Of a stretch of 42,975 nucleotides of DNA, positions 23,728-31,898 are shown one piece after another. Within the stretch, counting starts at the first letter, position 1. Each line of letters opens with the position of its first letter. Both the position numbers and the translations under genes were made by a program. Source of the DNA: an uncultured Aeriscardovia sp. (GTDB lineage: Bacteria > Actinomycetota > Actinomycetes > Actinomycetales > Bifidobacteriaceae); the NCBI GenBank assembly GCA_903789535.1, contig CAIFES010000006.1:80738-123712 (forward strand). The letters run 5' to 3'. The notes under the pieces were generated by a model. That model did no database searches and was not told where the DNA came from. It was given only the letters and a program-made list of their open reading frames with translations.

Positions 23728-24429
23728 ATGGGCTTTCTGGATAAATTCGAGAAGAAGGTCGAAAAGGGCGTCAACGGCGTCTTCTCCAAGTTCGGCTCCA
23801 AGGACCTTCAGCCGGTCGACCTGTCGAGCGCCCTGGAGCGCGAGATCGACGAGCAGGCGATGTCGGTGGGCCAGGACCGCACGGTGGCCCCGAACGAATA
23901 CCGCTTCGAGCTGTCCACCCCCGACTTCGACCGCATCGAGAAGTGGGGTTCGGAGGCGCTGGCCAACGAGCTGGCCGATAACCTCACCAAGTACGCGGAA
24001 ACACAGCATTACGCGTTTGTCGGCCCGGTGGTGGTGATCTTCGAGGAGAACCTCGACCTGGCCAAGGGCGACTTCCGTCTCACCTCCGAGTCGGTGCAGG
24101 GCAATGCCGCCCCGGTGACGGACAAGAGCGAGTCCAAGGACTTCCCGGTGCTGGAGATCTCCGGCCGCCAGTATCTGCTCACCGCCACGAAGACGGTGAT
24201 CGGCCGCGGCTCCGACTGCGACATCGTCATCGACGACCCGGGTGTCTCCCGCCGCCATCTCGAGATCGACATCACCCCCAAAGGCGTCATCGCCCGCGAT
24301 CTCGGTTCCACCAACGGCACCTACGTGGAGGGCCATCTCGTGCCCGCCGCCACACTTCTGGACGGCAACACCATCACGATCGGCCGCACGCGCATCCTCT
24401 TCTGGGCTTCCTCGGAGCCGCAGGAGTAA
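23728..24429 (+). CDS. fhaA: FhaA-type protein, DUF3662 plus FHA domain
   Basis: A 233-residue cytoplasmic protein. Residues 1 to ~125 form the DUF3662 domain (MGFLDKFEKKVEKGVNGVFSKFGSKDLQPVDL, EIDEQA...VAPNEYRFELS); residues ~145-233 are a C-terminal FHA domain with GRGSDCDIVIDDPGVSRRHLEI and DLGSTNGTYVEG, the phosphothreonine-binding residues. The Mycobacterium counterpart has a long glycine-rich linker that is missing here. It binds phosphorylated partners of PknA/PknB such as MviN-type proteins in the cell-wall pathway. It opens the division operon and is 60 bases from fhaB. The ATG follows GGGGG at a good distance. Confidence 0.92.
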   Translation: MGFLDKFEKKVEKGVNGVFSKFGSKDLQPVDLSSALEREIDEQAMSVGQDRTVAPNEYRFELSTPDFDRIEKWGSEALANELADNLTKYAETQHYAFVGPVVVIFEENLDLAKGDFRLTSESVQGNAAPVTDKSESKDFPVLEISGRQYLLTATKTVIGRGSDCDIVIDDPGVSRRHLEIDITPKGVIARDLGSTNGTYVEGHLVPAATLLDGNTITIGRTRILFWASSEPQE

Positions 24430-24489
24430 GCGGACGCGATCCGCAGCGCCGGGCGCGCAGGGGCGTCCGGCGGCACACGGGGCATTTTT

Positions 24490-25593
24490 ATGACTGAGCT
24501 GACATTCGCGATTCTCAAGTACAGTTTTCTGGCGCTGCTGTGGCTGTTCGTCTGGCTGGCGGTGCGGGGACTGCACAATGACGTGACGGCCGGGCTTTCA
24601 CGCGGGCGCCATCACGGCAGGGGTTCCGTACGTCCAGCGCAGCCGCAGGTGCTCGTGGGCGGTTCCGGCCCCTCGCTGCTCGATAACGAAGGCACACCGG
24701 CCGACCAGGCGCAGGCCGCCCTGGCTGACCAGGACAATATCGCCGGCCCGACCGTCTCCGATCTCGCGCAGGTCTCCCCCGCCACGGTGCAGTCACCCGC
24801 CCGGCCTGATGCCGCTTCCGCCTCCGCGCCCGTCCCCTCGAACAGCACTGACAGGGCCTCCATGCATGCCGGTACCGGCATGGGCGGCGACGCCCTCGCC
24901 GACGCGCTGTCCGATTCCTCCGACCTTCCCGTCGCCCCGATCAGCGCGGTGGACGGCGCCGGAACCGCTGAGGCGACCGCGCAGAACGACATCGCCACCC
25001 AGGCCGTCCCCCAGGGCCGCGACGGCGATCAGAATGCCGACGGCCTGTCCGGCGTCCCCGCACCCGTCTCCCCCGCGCCCGCACCGGCGGCCGCCGAACC
25101 TGAGCCGCCCGCGCCCGCGCGCCGGCCGCTCTCCGGCACCACCGACCCGGTCCCCGTCAGCCAGCGGCGCAACGTGCTCGACTCCCTTCCCGACCTGCCC
25201 TCCAACCCGGGGCAGGACAACGCCAGCGAATCAGCCGACCTCGCCAGCCTCGTGGCCGGCGTGGCGAGCGAGAAGCGCGAGCGCACCAACGAGGCGCTGC
25301 CCGTGCCGACCATGCTGACCATCATCGACGGTCCGCGCGCCGGCTCGACCGTCAACCTCGAAGGCCCGGCGGTCACCCTGGGCCGCGCGGGCGACAACAC
25401 CGTCGTGCTCGATGACGAGTACGTCTCCGGTCATCATTGCCGACTCGTGCCCGACAAGAACGGGCAGTGGCGCCTTGAGGATCTGGGATCTACCAACGGC
25501 ACTTACGTCAATGAGTCCCGGCTTCTCTCCCCGGCCGTCATCCCGGTCGGCACCCCGGTGCGCATCGGCGCGACCACCTTCACATTGAGGTGA
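24490..25593 (+). CDS. fhaB: FhaB-type membrane-anchored FHA protein
   Basis: A 367-residue protein with an N-terminal membrane anchor (FAILKYSFLALLWLFVWLAV), a ~230-residue Ala/Pro-rich, probably disordered middle, and a C-terminal FHA domain at ~270-367 (VTLGRAGDNTVVLDDEYVSGHHCRLV, DLGSTNGTYVNE). Mycobacterial FhaB (FipA) is about 155 residues, so the linker here is much expanded. The FHA domain faces the cytosol and would bind phosphothreonine on PknA/PknB substrates. It is immediately followed by the phosphatase gene, whose GTG/ATG start region overlaps its stop. Confidence 0.92.
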   Translation: MTELTFAILKYSFLALLWLFVWLAVRGLHNDVTAGLSRGRHHGRGSVRPAQPQVLVGGSGPSLLDNEGTPADQAQAALADQDNIAGPTVSDLAQVSPATVQSPARPDAASASAPVPSNSTDRASMHAGTGMGGDALADALSDSSDLPVAPISAVDGAGTAEATAQNDIATQAVPQGRDGDQNADGLSGVPAPVSPAPAPAAAEPEPPAPARRPLSGTTDPVPVSQRRNVLDSLPDLPSNPGQDNASESADLASLVAGVASEKRERTNEALPVPTMLTIIDGPRAGSTVNLEGPAVTLGRAGDNTVVLDDEYVSGHHCRLVPDKNGQWRLEDLGSTNGTYVNESRLLSPAVIPVGTPVRIGATTFTLR

Positions 25594-25598
25594 GGCAC

Positions 25599-27281
25599 AT
25601 GGCTACGAGACTTCGACTCATTTCCACCGCGCTGAGCGACATCGGCTACGTGCGCGCCAACAACCAGGACTCCGGTTTCGCCGGCTCACGCCTGATCGCC
25701 ATGGCGGACGGCATGGGCGGGCATGCGGGCGGCGACACCGCCTCCACCATCGTCATCCGCTCGCTGGCGCATATCGAGAGGAGCGAGCATCGCGGCTCGG
25801 TGGGCGCGATGGCGAGCCGTCTGGTCAACTCCCTGCTCGCCGCGCACGACGCCATCATCGGCCGGGCGCAGAAGGAGCCGACGCTGGCCGGCATGGGCAC
25901 CACGGTGGATGCGGTCGCCCTCACGCACGGCTGGTGGGTGCAGGTGCATATCGGCGATTCCCGCGCGTACCTGCTGCGCGACGGCCATCTCATCCGCATG
26001 ACCAAGGACCACAGCTACGTCCAGCATCTCATCGACACGGGCCGCATCACCCCCGAGGAGGGCCGCAACCACCCGCAGAAGAACATCGTCATGCGCGTAC
26101 TGGGCGATTTCGACATCGATCCCCATCCCGATGTGGCCCTGCACAAGGCACAGCCGGGCGACCGCTGGCTGCTGTGCTCCGACGGCCTGTGCGGCTCGCT
26201 GGAGGACCAGACCATCCAGGAGGTCATGCTCTCCGAGCCGGACCGCGCGGTGTGCGCCCAGAAGCTCGTCAACATGGCCCTGCGCGCCGGCAGCACCGAC
26301 AACGTGACCGCGGTGATCGGCGACGCGCAGACCGCCCCGGCCGAGCGCTGGTCGCTCATCAACCCCAATTACGGCGTGCAGGTGCCGCTCGTAGCCGGGG
26401 CCGCGGTGGCGGGCATCTCCTCCATCGCCGACATCGTGCACCGTCCCGTGGCGCAGGCGCCGCTGCTCGAATCCGAACAGACCCCCGCGCAGAAGGCCGC
26501 CGCGCTCTCCGGGCGCGCCGCCGAGCATGGTGGCACGCGTCACGACGCTGTTCCGGCCGAGGACGTGGACAGCTCGACCACCGAGATCGCCCCGGGCCAG
26601 AAGGTGGCCCATCCCGCCGACGAGACCGCGCAGGAAGAGGAGGACATCCCCGATACCGGCGAGATCCCCGTCGTGCGCACCCCGGACGGGCATCTGACGG
26701 CCGACCCGTCGAACGCGGCCGTGCGCCGCGAGGCCGAACGCCGCAAGGAGGAGCATCAGAAGCAGGTCGCCGGCCAGGCACGGCACCGCCGCCGCGTCCA
26801 TGTGGCATGGATCTCCTCGGTGATCGGCGTCATCGTGCTGCTCACCGGCGGGTTCGCCGCGTATTACGCCTGGTCGCAGCAGGAGCACTATCTCGGTGTG
26901 GACGACGGCTATGTGGCCGTGTATCAGGGCGTCTCCACCGATCTGTTCGGCATCAGCCTCTCCCACCCGGTCAGAACCACCAATATCCGCGTCTCCTCGC
27001 TGCCCTCGTCGTGGCGCGGCCAGCTTAATGACGGCATCCCCGTCAGCTCGGTGGAGGCGGGCCTGCGGCGCGCCCGTGACATCGCCAGCCAGTCGGACGC
27101 GATCCAGTCGACGAAGCCCGGCAGCTCGACGAAGGACTCGGCAAAGAACAGCGGTGACGGCGCAAAGTCCGACGGTTCGTCCTCTGACGGCAAGAAGCAG
27201 GTCGACGCGTCCTCAGACGGCGCATCCGGCTCGTCTGGCACATCGACAGGCACGTCCTCCACCGGCAAGGACGCGCGATGA
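25599..27281 (+). CDS. pstP: PP2C-family Ser/Thr phosphatase
   Basis: A 560-residue membrane protein. Residues ~1-240 form the PP2C domain with metal-binding motifs VRANNQDSG, MADGMGGHAGGDTAS, IGDSRAYLLR, LCSDGLCG and STDNVTAVIGD. A disordered acidic stretch leads to one membrane segment (AWISSVIGVIVLLTGGFAAYYAW, ~410) and an external domain ending in a Ser/Gly/Asp-rich tail. It reverses PknA/PknB phosphorylation. I chose the ATG at 25599, which has GAGGTGAGG before it; a GTG at 25590 overlapping the fhaB stop is possible. Its stop overlaps rodA by 4 nt. Confidence 0.95.
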   Translation: MATRLRLISTALSDIGYVRANNQDSGFAGSRLIAMADGMGGHAGGDTASTIVIRSLAHIERSEHRGSVGAMASRLVNSLLAAHDAIIGRAQKEPTLAGMGTTVDAVALTHGWWVQVHIGDSRAYLLRDGHLIRMTKDHSYVQHLIDTGRITPEEGRNHPQKNIVMRVLGDFDIDPHPDVALHKAQPGDRWLLCSDGLCGSLEDQTIQEVMLSEPDRAVCAQKLVNMALRAGSTDNVTAVIGDAQTAPAERWSLINPNYGVQVPLVAGAAVAGISSIADIVHRPVAQAPLLESEQTPAQKAAALSGRAAEHGGTRHDAVPAEDVDSSTTEIAPGQKVAHPADETAQEEEDIPDTGEIPVVRTPDGHLTADPSNAAVRREAERRKEEHQKQVAGQARHRRRVHVAWISSVIGVIVLLTGGFAAYYAWSQQEHYLGVDDGYVAVYQGVSTDLFGISLSHPVRTTNIRVSSLPSSWRGQLNDGIPVSSVEAGLRRARDIASQSDAIQSTKPGSSTKDSAKNSGDGAKSDGSSSDGKKQVDASSDGASGSSGTSTGTSSTGKDAR

Positions 27282-28828
27282 GCAGAAACGCCACACACCG
27301 CCGCGGCGGCATCCAGGGCCGCGACGACGAGAAGGTGCTCTCACGCGGCCGCCGGCGCACACGCGGCTTCCTGCTGCTCGTCCTCGCCCTCGCCACCGGT
27401 CTGTTCGCCTACTGGCAGATGCTCCTGCAGGTGGGCGTGACGAGCATCTCGCAGGTGCCGACGACGACGCTCGTGCTGCTGGGGGTCATCTGCGTGCTCG
27501 CCCTCACCCTCGAAGGGCTTGTGGCGTGGAAGCGCCCCGATGCCGCGCACATCCTGTTGCCGGCCATGGTGCTGCTCTCGCTGGTGGGCATCACCATGAT
27601 CACCCGCATCGACTACGGCTCGCGGCTCGACGGCACGCCCACGCAGGTCGGCCAGCGGCAGATGGTCTGGCTCGTCGTCGCCCTCACGCTCAGCTGCCTG
27701 CTCATCCTGTTCCTGCGCGACTACCGTCGCCTGCGCCGCTTCTCCTACGTGTGTATGGTGATCGGCCTGGTACTGCTGCTCTCGCCGGAACTGCCGTTCT
27801 TCGGCCGAGAGATCAACGGCGCGCGCATCTGGCTCAAGATCGGCCCGTTCTCCGTGCAGCCGGCCGAGTTCGCCAAGCTGTTCCTCGCCGTGTTCTTCGC
27901 CGCCTACCTGTTCGACCATCGTGACCGCCTGGCCGTGGCGGGCAAAAAGTTCGCCGGCATCCGCTGGCCGCGCTGGCGCGATCTCGCCCCGATCCTGGTG
28001 GTGTGGGCCGTCTCGCTCGCCATCCTCGTGCTGCAGCACGATCTGGGCACTTCGCTCATGTTCTTCGCCATGTTCGTGGGCATGCTCTACGTCTCCACCG
28101 GCCGCGGCTCGTGGCTGCTCATCGGCGCCGTCTTCACCGTCATCGGCGTGGTGGCCGCCTGGAAGCTCTTCCCCAACTTCACCAACCGCGTCCACATCTG
28201 GCTCCACCCCTTCGACCAGAGCCTCTACACGCGCGAGATCGGCAGCACCTACCAGCTCGTCCAGGGCCTGTTCGGCCTGTCCTCGGGCGGTCTGTTCGGC
28301 ACCGGTCTGGGCCAGGGGCACCCGGGCATCACCCCGTTCGCCAACTCGGACTTTATCTACACCTCGCTCGGCGAGGAGCTGGGGCTTGTGGGCCTGTTCG
28401 CCATCCTGCTGCTGTATCTAACGATCATCACCGTCGGCTTTTGGGCGGCGGTGCGGGTCAGCGACGGCTTCGGCAAGCTGATGGCCGCCGGCCTCATGTT
28501 CTCCATGGCGTTCCAGATCTTCACGGTGGTGGGCGGCATCACGCTCGTCATCCCGCTGACCGGACTCACGCTGCCGTTCATGGCGGCGGGCGGTTCCAGT
28601 CTCATCGCCAACTGGATACTGGCCATGCTTGTGCTCATTATCTCGGATGCCAGCTGGGAAAAGGATGACCAGCTGCTCGTGACCGACCCGGAGCTGCGGG
28701 CCGAGGCGATCGCCAAGAGCCGGCAGAAAGCAGCCGCCGAGAAAGCAGAGAAAGCGAAGGCACAGAAAGACAGGCGCGACGGCACGGCCGGCAGGACGGA
28801 CACGGAGGAAAGGCAGGCACGCGGATGA
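27278..28828 (+). CDS. rodA: RodA/FtsW-family peptidoglycan glycosyltransferase
   Basis: A 516-residue SEDS protein with about ten membrane segments, starting near residue 28 (RGFLLLVLALATGLFAYW). Family features include QPAEFAKLFLAVFFAAYL, LQHDLGTSLMFFAMFVGMLYV with the catalytic Asp region, GLFGTGLGQG, TSLGEELGLVG and TGLTLPFMAAGGSS at the C-terminal end. It polymerises lipid II into glycan strands and pairs with the class B PBP encoded next, a known SEDS-bPBP unit. Overlaps of 4 nt with both neighbours indicate coupling. The C-terminal ~40 residues are a charged Lys/Glu/Ala tail in the cytosol. Confidence 0.95.
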   Translation: MSRNATHRRGGIQGRDDEKVLSRGRRRTRGFLLLVLALATGLFAYWQMLLQVGVTSISQVPTTTLVLLGVICVLALTLEGLVAWKRPDAAHILLPAMVLLSLVGITMITRIDYGSRLDGTPTQVGQRQMVWLVVALTLSCLLILFLRDYRRLRRFSYVCMVIGLVLLLSPELPFFGREINGARIWLKIGPFSVQPAEFAKLFLAVFFAAYLFDHRDRLAVAGKKFAGIRWPRWRDLAPILVVWAVSLAILVLQHDLGTSLMFFAMFVGMLYVSTGRGSWLLIGAVFTVIGVVAAWKLFPNFTNRVHIWLHPFDQSLYTREIGSTYQLVQGLFGLSSGGLFGTGLGQGHPGITPFANSDFIYTSLGEELGLVGLFAILLLYLTIITVGFWAAVRVSDGFGKLMAAGLMFSMAFQIFTVVGGITLVIPLTGLTLPFMAAGGSSLIANWILAMLVLIISDASWEKDDQLLVTDPELRAEAIAKSRQKAAAEKAEKAKAQKDRRDGTAGRTDTEERQARG

Positions 28829-30300
28829 ACAGGATGAACACCTCGCTGCACCGGCTCTTCGTCGCCGTCCTCGTCCTCTTCCTCATCCTGGGGATGTCGA
28901 CCACGTGGTTCACCGTGCTCGGCGCGCAGGCCCTCAACAACGACCCGCGCAACACCCGGGCGCTCTACCACGAGTACGCCATCCCGCGCGGGGCCATCAC
29001 CGCCTCGGACGGCACGGTGCTCGCCAGCTCCAAGCAGTCCGACGACGCCTACAAGTATGACCGCGTCTATTCGGACGGCACGCTCTACGCGCCGGTCACC
29101 GGCTACTTCTCCGTCGTCTCGCGCGCCGGCGGCGGCATCGAGTCCGCCGAGAACTCCCTGCTGACCGGACAGAACGACGCCCTGTGGTGGCAGCGGTTCA
29201 AGTCCACCTTCACCGGCCAGGCCACACCAGGCGCCACCATCGAGACGTCCATCAGCACCAAGCTGCAGAAGGCGGCGCAGAAGGCCATGAACGGCCAGGA
29301 GGGCGCGGTCGTCGCCATCGAGCCGAGCTCCGGGCGCATCCTCGCCCTCTACTCCTCGCCGAGCTACGATCCCAACACGCTCTCCACCCATGACACGAAG
29401 CAGGCGACGAGCAACTACGAGACGCTCGCCGCGCAGGACCCGAGCCCGCTGCTGCCCATCGCCACGAGCCAGACCATGCCGCCCGGCTCGCAGTTCAAGC
29501 TCGTCGTGGCCGCCGCGGCCATCGAGTCCGGCCAGTACACGAAGGACACGCGCATCCCCGCCGTCGCCGCCTACACGCTGCCGGGCACGAACACGCAGCT
29601 GACGAACGCCTCGCACCAGGAGCTGTACAGCAGCGATTCCACGCTCACCCTCTCCGACGCCATCACGTATTCCTCCAACACCGCCTTCGCCCAGCTGGGC
29701 GTCACGCTCGGCAACGACAAGATCGCCGAGATGGCGAAGAAGTTCGGTTTCAACCAGCGCATCACCATTGCCGGCAGCCAGTCCACCGGCACACCCCTGC
29801 GCAGCGCGGCATCCGTGTTCCCCACCAGCGCGCGCGAGGACAGGCTCGCCCTCGCCTCCATCGGCCAGGGCGACACCACTGCGACGCCGCTGCAGATGGC
29901 CATGGTCTCCGCGGCCATCGCCAACAAAGGAACGCTCATGCAGCCCACGCTCGTCGACCGTGTGCGCGGCGCCGACCTCTCCGTCATCTCCCAGACCTCG
30001 CCGACCGTCCGCTCGCATGTGATGAGCTCGGACACGGCAGGCCAGCTCAATGACATGATGCAGCAGGTGGCGCAGAAGTTCGTGCCCTACGTGCAGCCGA
30101 CGAACATCAAGGTGGCCGTCAAGACCGGCACTGCGCAGACCGGTGTGGGCAACACGGGCATCGACGCGTGGGTGACCGGCTTCGCCCCGGCCGACGACCC
30201 GAAGATCGCCGTGTGCGTGGTGGTGCGCAACGCCGGCACGTACGCGGGAGACACCGCCGGCCCCATCCTGCGGCAGATGGTGGAGGCGGCGCTGCAATGA
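28825..30300 (+). CDS. pbpA: Class B penicillin-binding protein (PbpA type)
   Basis: A 491-residue transpeptidase with a single N-terminal membrane anchor (LFVAVLVLFLILGMSTTWF). After a short pedestal domain the penicillin-binding domain has the nucleophile S222 in PPGSQFKL (SxxK), the SxN triad S283-S-N285 in YSSNTAFAQLG, and K433-T-G in VKTGTAQTG. It cross-links peptides on glycan made by RodA. It starts within the rodA stop and its last four bases overlap the pknA start, so it lies in the middle of a coupled kinase-cell wall operon. Length is normal for actinobacterial PbpA. Confidence 0.95.
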   Translation: MNRMNTSLHRLFVAVLVLFLILGMSTTWFTVLGAQALNNDPRNTRALYHEYAIPRGAITASDGTVLASSKQSDDAYKYDRVYSDGTLYAPVTGYFSVVSRAGGGIESAENSLLTGQNDALWWQRFKSTFTGQATPGATIETSISTKLQKAAQKAMNGQEGAVVAIEPSSGRILALYSSPSYDPNTLSTHDTKQATSNYETLAAQDPSPLLPIATSQTMPPGSQFKLVVAAAAIESGQYTKDTRIPAVAAYTLPGTNTQLTNASHQELYSSDSTLTLSDAITYSSNTAFAQLGVTLGNDKIAEMAKKFGFNQRITIAGSQSTGTPLRSAASVFPTSAREDRLALASIGQGDTTATPLQMAMVSAAIANKGTLMQPTLVDRVRGADLSVISQTSPTVRSHVMSSDTAGQLNDMMQQVAQKFVPYVQPTNIKVAVKTGTAQTGVGNTGIDAWVTGFAPADDPKIAVCVVVRNAGTYAGDTAGPILRQMVEAALQ

Positions 30301-31898
30301 GACTCGTCGAAGGCCAGATTCTCCACCGCCGCTACCGTCTGGACATGCAGATCGCCCACGGCGGCATGGGCGAGGTGTGGAAGGCGTGGGACACGGTGCT
30401 GCACCGCACGGTGGCCGTCAAGGTGCTGCGCTCCGATGTGCTCGCCGACCACCAGCATCTCGAGCGGCTGCGTGCCGAGGCCCGCAATTCCGCCGATCTC
30501 GCGCATCCCAACATCGCCGCCCTCTTCGACTACTACGAGGAGGAGGGCGCCGGCTTCATCGTGATGGAGTACGTGCCCAACGAGTCGCTCGCCCAGATCT
30601 ACAAGCGCGAGGGACGCATGGACCCGGCCCGGCTACTCTCCATCCTCTCGCAGGTGGCCCGCGGGCTGTATGTGGCCCATGAGCGTGGTGTGATCCACCG
30701 CGACGTGAAGCCGGCCAACATCATGGTGGCCCCCAACGGGCAGGTGAAGATCACCGATTTCGGCGTGAGCTATTCCACCAATCAGGCGCCGATCACCGCC
30801 GCCGGCATGGTGGTGGGTACCGCGCAGTACATCTCCCCCGAGCAGGCGCAGGGCAAGACCGCCACACCGCAGTCGGACATCTACTCGCTGGGCGTGGTGG
30901 CCTACGAGGGCCTGGCCGGGCACCGCCCGTTCACCGGGGCCACGCCGGTGGACATCGCCGCCGCGCAGGTCAATGATCCCGTCCCGCCGCTGCCGGAGGA
31001 CGTCGACCGGCAGCTCGCCGCGTACGTGTACCGCATGCTCGCCAAGGATCCGGCGAAGCGGCCACGCACCGCGCTTGATGTGTCGCACACGTTCTCACAG
31101 ATCGAGAAGCGACTGGTAGACGCCAAAACGGGCGTCTTCCCGGCTGTGACGCCGGGTATGACACCGACCGCCGCGGCGTTTGCCGGGACCGCATCCCAGG
31201 CGGCGGGGATGACAGGAGCAACGAGACCAACAGAAACGACACCCCGCTGGTCGACGGGCGTGCCCTCTGCGCTGTCAGCGGAGACGGCCGGGACACGGCC
31301 CGCCGCAGACGGCGTCTCCGGCATTCCCACAGCACCTCCTGCCCCGCACACAATGCCGGCCTCCGATGCGGCCGCTCCCGCCACACCGGCACCGGCGGCA
31401 CGGCACACGCCAGAGCACGCCGTCACCGAGCCCTCTGCCGCCGCGCACGCCTCCCGCCCCCGCCATGGCCGGCCGCGCACCGTGCGGTCCGCCCCGCACC
31501 CGTGGAGGCGCACACCTCCCGTCCCCGCCGGCACTGATGACCACGATGGCAATCCGGATCCGGGCAGCAGGACGCATCGGCAGCCCGTGCTCGAGCCGTA
31601 TCGTGTCGGAGGCTCGTTCCTCGACCGTCTGGGCGAGGGGCTGCATAGCCTCCAGAGCAAGGTCGGCACGCTGTTCGAGCCGCCGGACGATATCGGCGGC
31701 CCTGACCCGCACGACGGCTCCGATCAGCGCGACAGCGCCCCCGTCCCGCACGACGGCCGCAATCCGCACGACGGCCGTCAGATGAATGTCACCACAGCAC
31801 GCACCGACGGCACGCGTCGGCAGGATCTACCCGCATGGCGGGCCGGCACGCAAGCCGATAGAGTCGAAGACAGGAACGAGGAGGATCCCGATGAGTGA
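30297..31898 (+). CDS. pknA: Ser/Thr protein kinase, PknA type, without a visible membrane anchor
   Basis: A 533-residue kinase. Residues ~12-270 hold the Hanks domain: IAHGGMGEVWKAWD (glycine loop), VAVKVL (ATP-binding Lys), HRDVKPANIM with catalytic D136, ITDFGVSY, and GTAQYISPEQAQGK in the activation segment. The rest is Ala/Pro/Thr-rich and disordered, ending in an acidic, repeat-like segment (DDIGGPDPHDGS). No hydrophobic membrane segment is seen, whereas mycobacterial PknA has one, so this kinase may be cytosolic or held by partners. The ATG at 30297 overlaps the pbpA stop by 4 nt, and the gene ends 8 nt inside pknB. Confidence 0.93.
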   Translation: MRLVEGQILHRRYRLDMQIAHGGMGEVWKAWDTVLHRTVAVKVLRSDVLADHQHLERLRAEARNSADLAHPNIAALFDYYEEEGAGFIVMEYVPNESLAQIYKREGRMDPARLLSILSQVARGLYVAHERGVIHRDVKPANIMVAPNGQVKITDFGVSYSTNQAPITAAGMVVGTAQYISPEQAQGKTATPQSDIYSLGVVAYEGLAGHRPFTGATPVDIAAAQVNDPVPPLPEDVDRQLAAYVYRMLAKDPAKRPRTALDVSHTFSQIEKRLVDAKTGVFPAVTPGMTPTAAAFAGTASQAAGMTGATRPTETTPRWSTGVPSALSAETAGTRPAADGVSGIPTAPPAPHTMPASDAAAPATPAPAARHTPEHAVTEPSAAAHASRPRHGRPRTVRSAPHPWRRTPPVPAGTDDHDGNPDPGSRTHRQPVLEPYRVGGSFLDRLGEGLHSLQSKVGTLFEPPDDIGGPDPHDGSDQRDSAPVPHDGRNPHDGRQMNVTTARTDGTRRQDLPAWRAGTQADRVEDRNEEDPDE

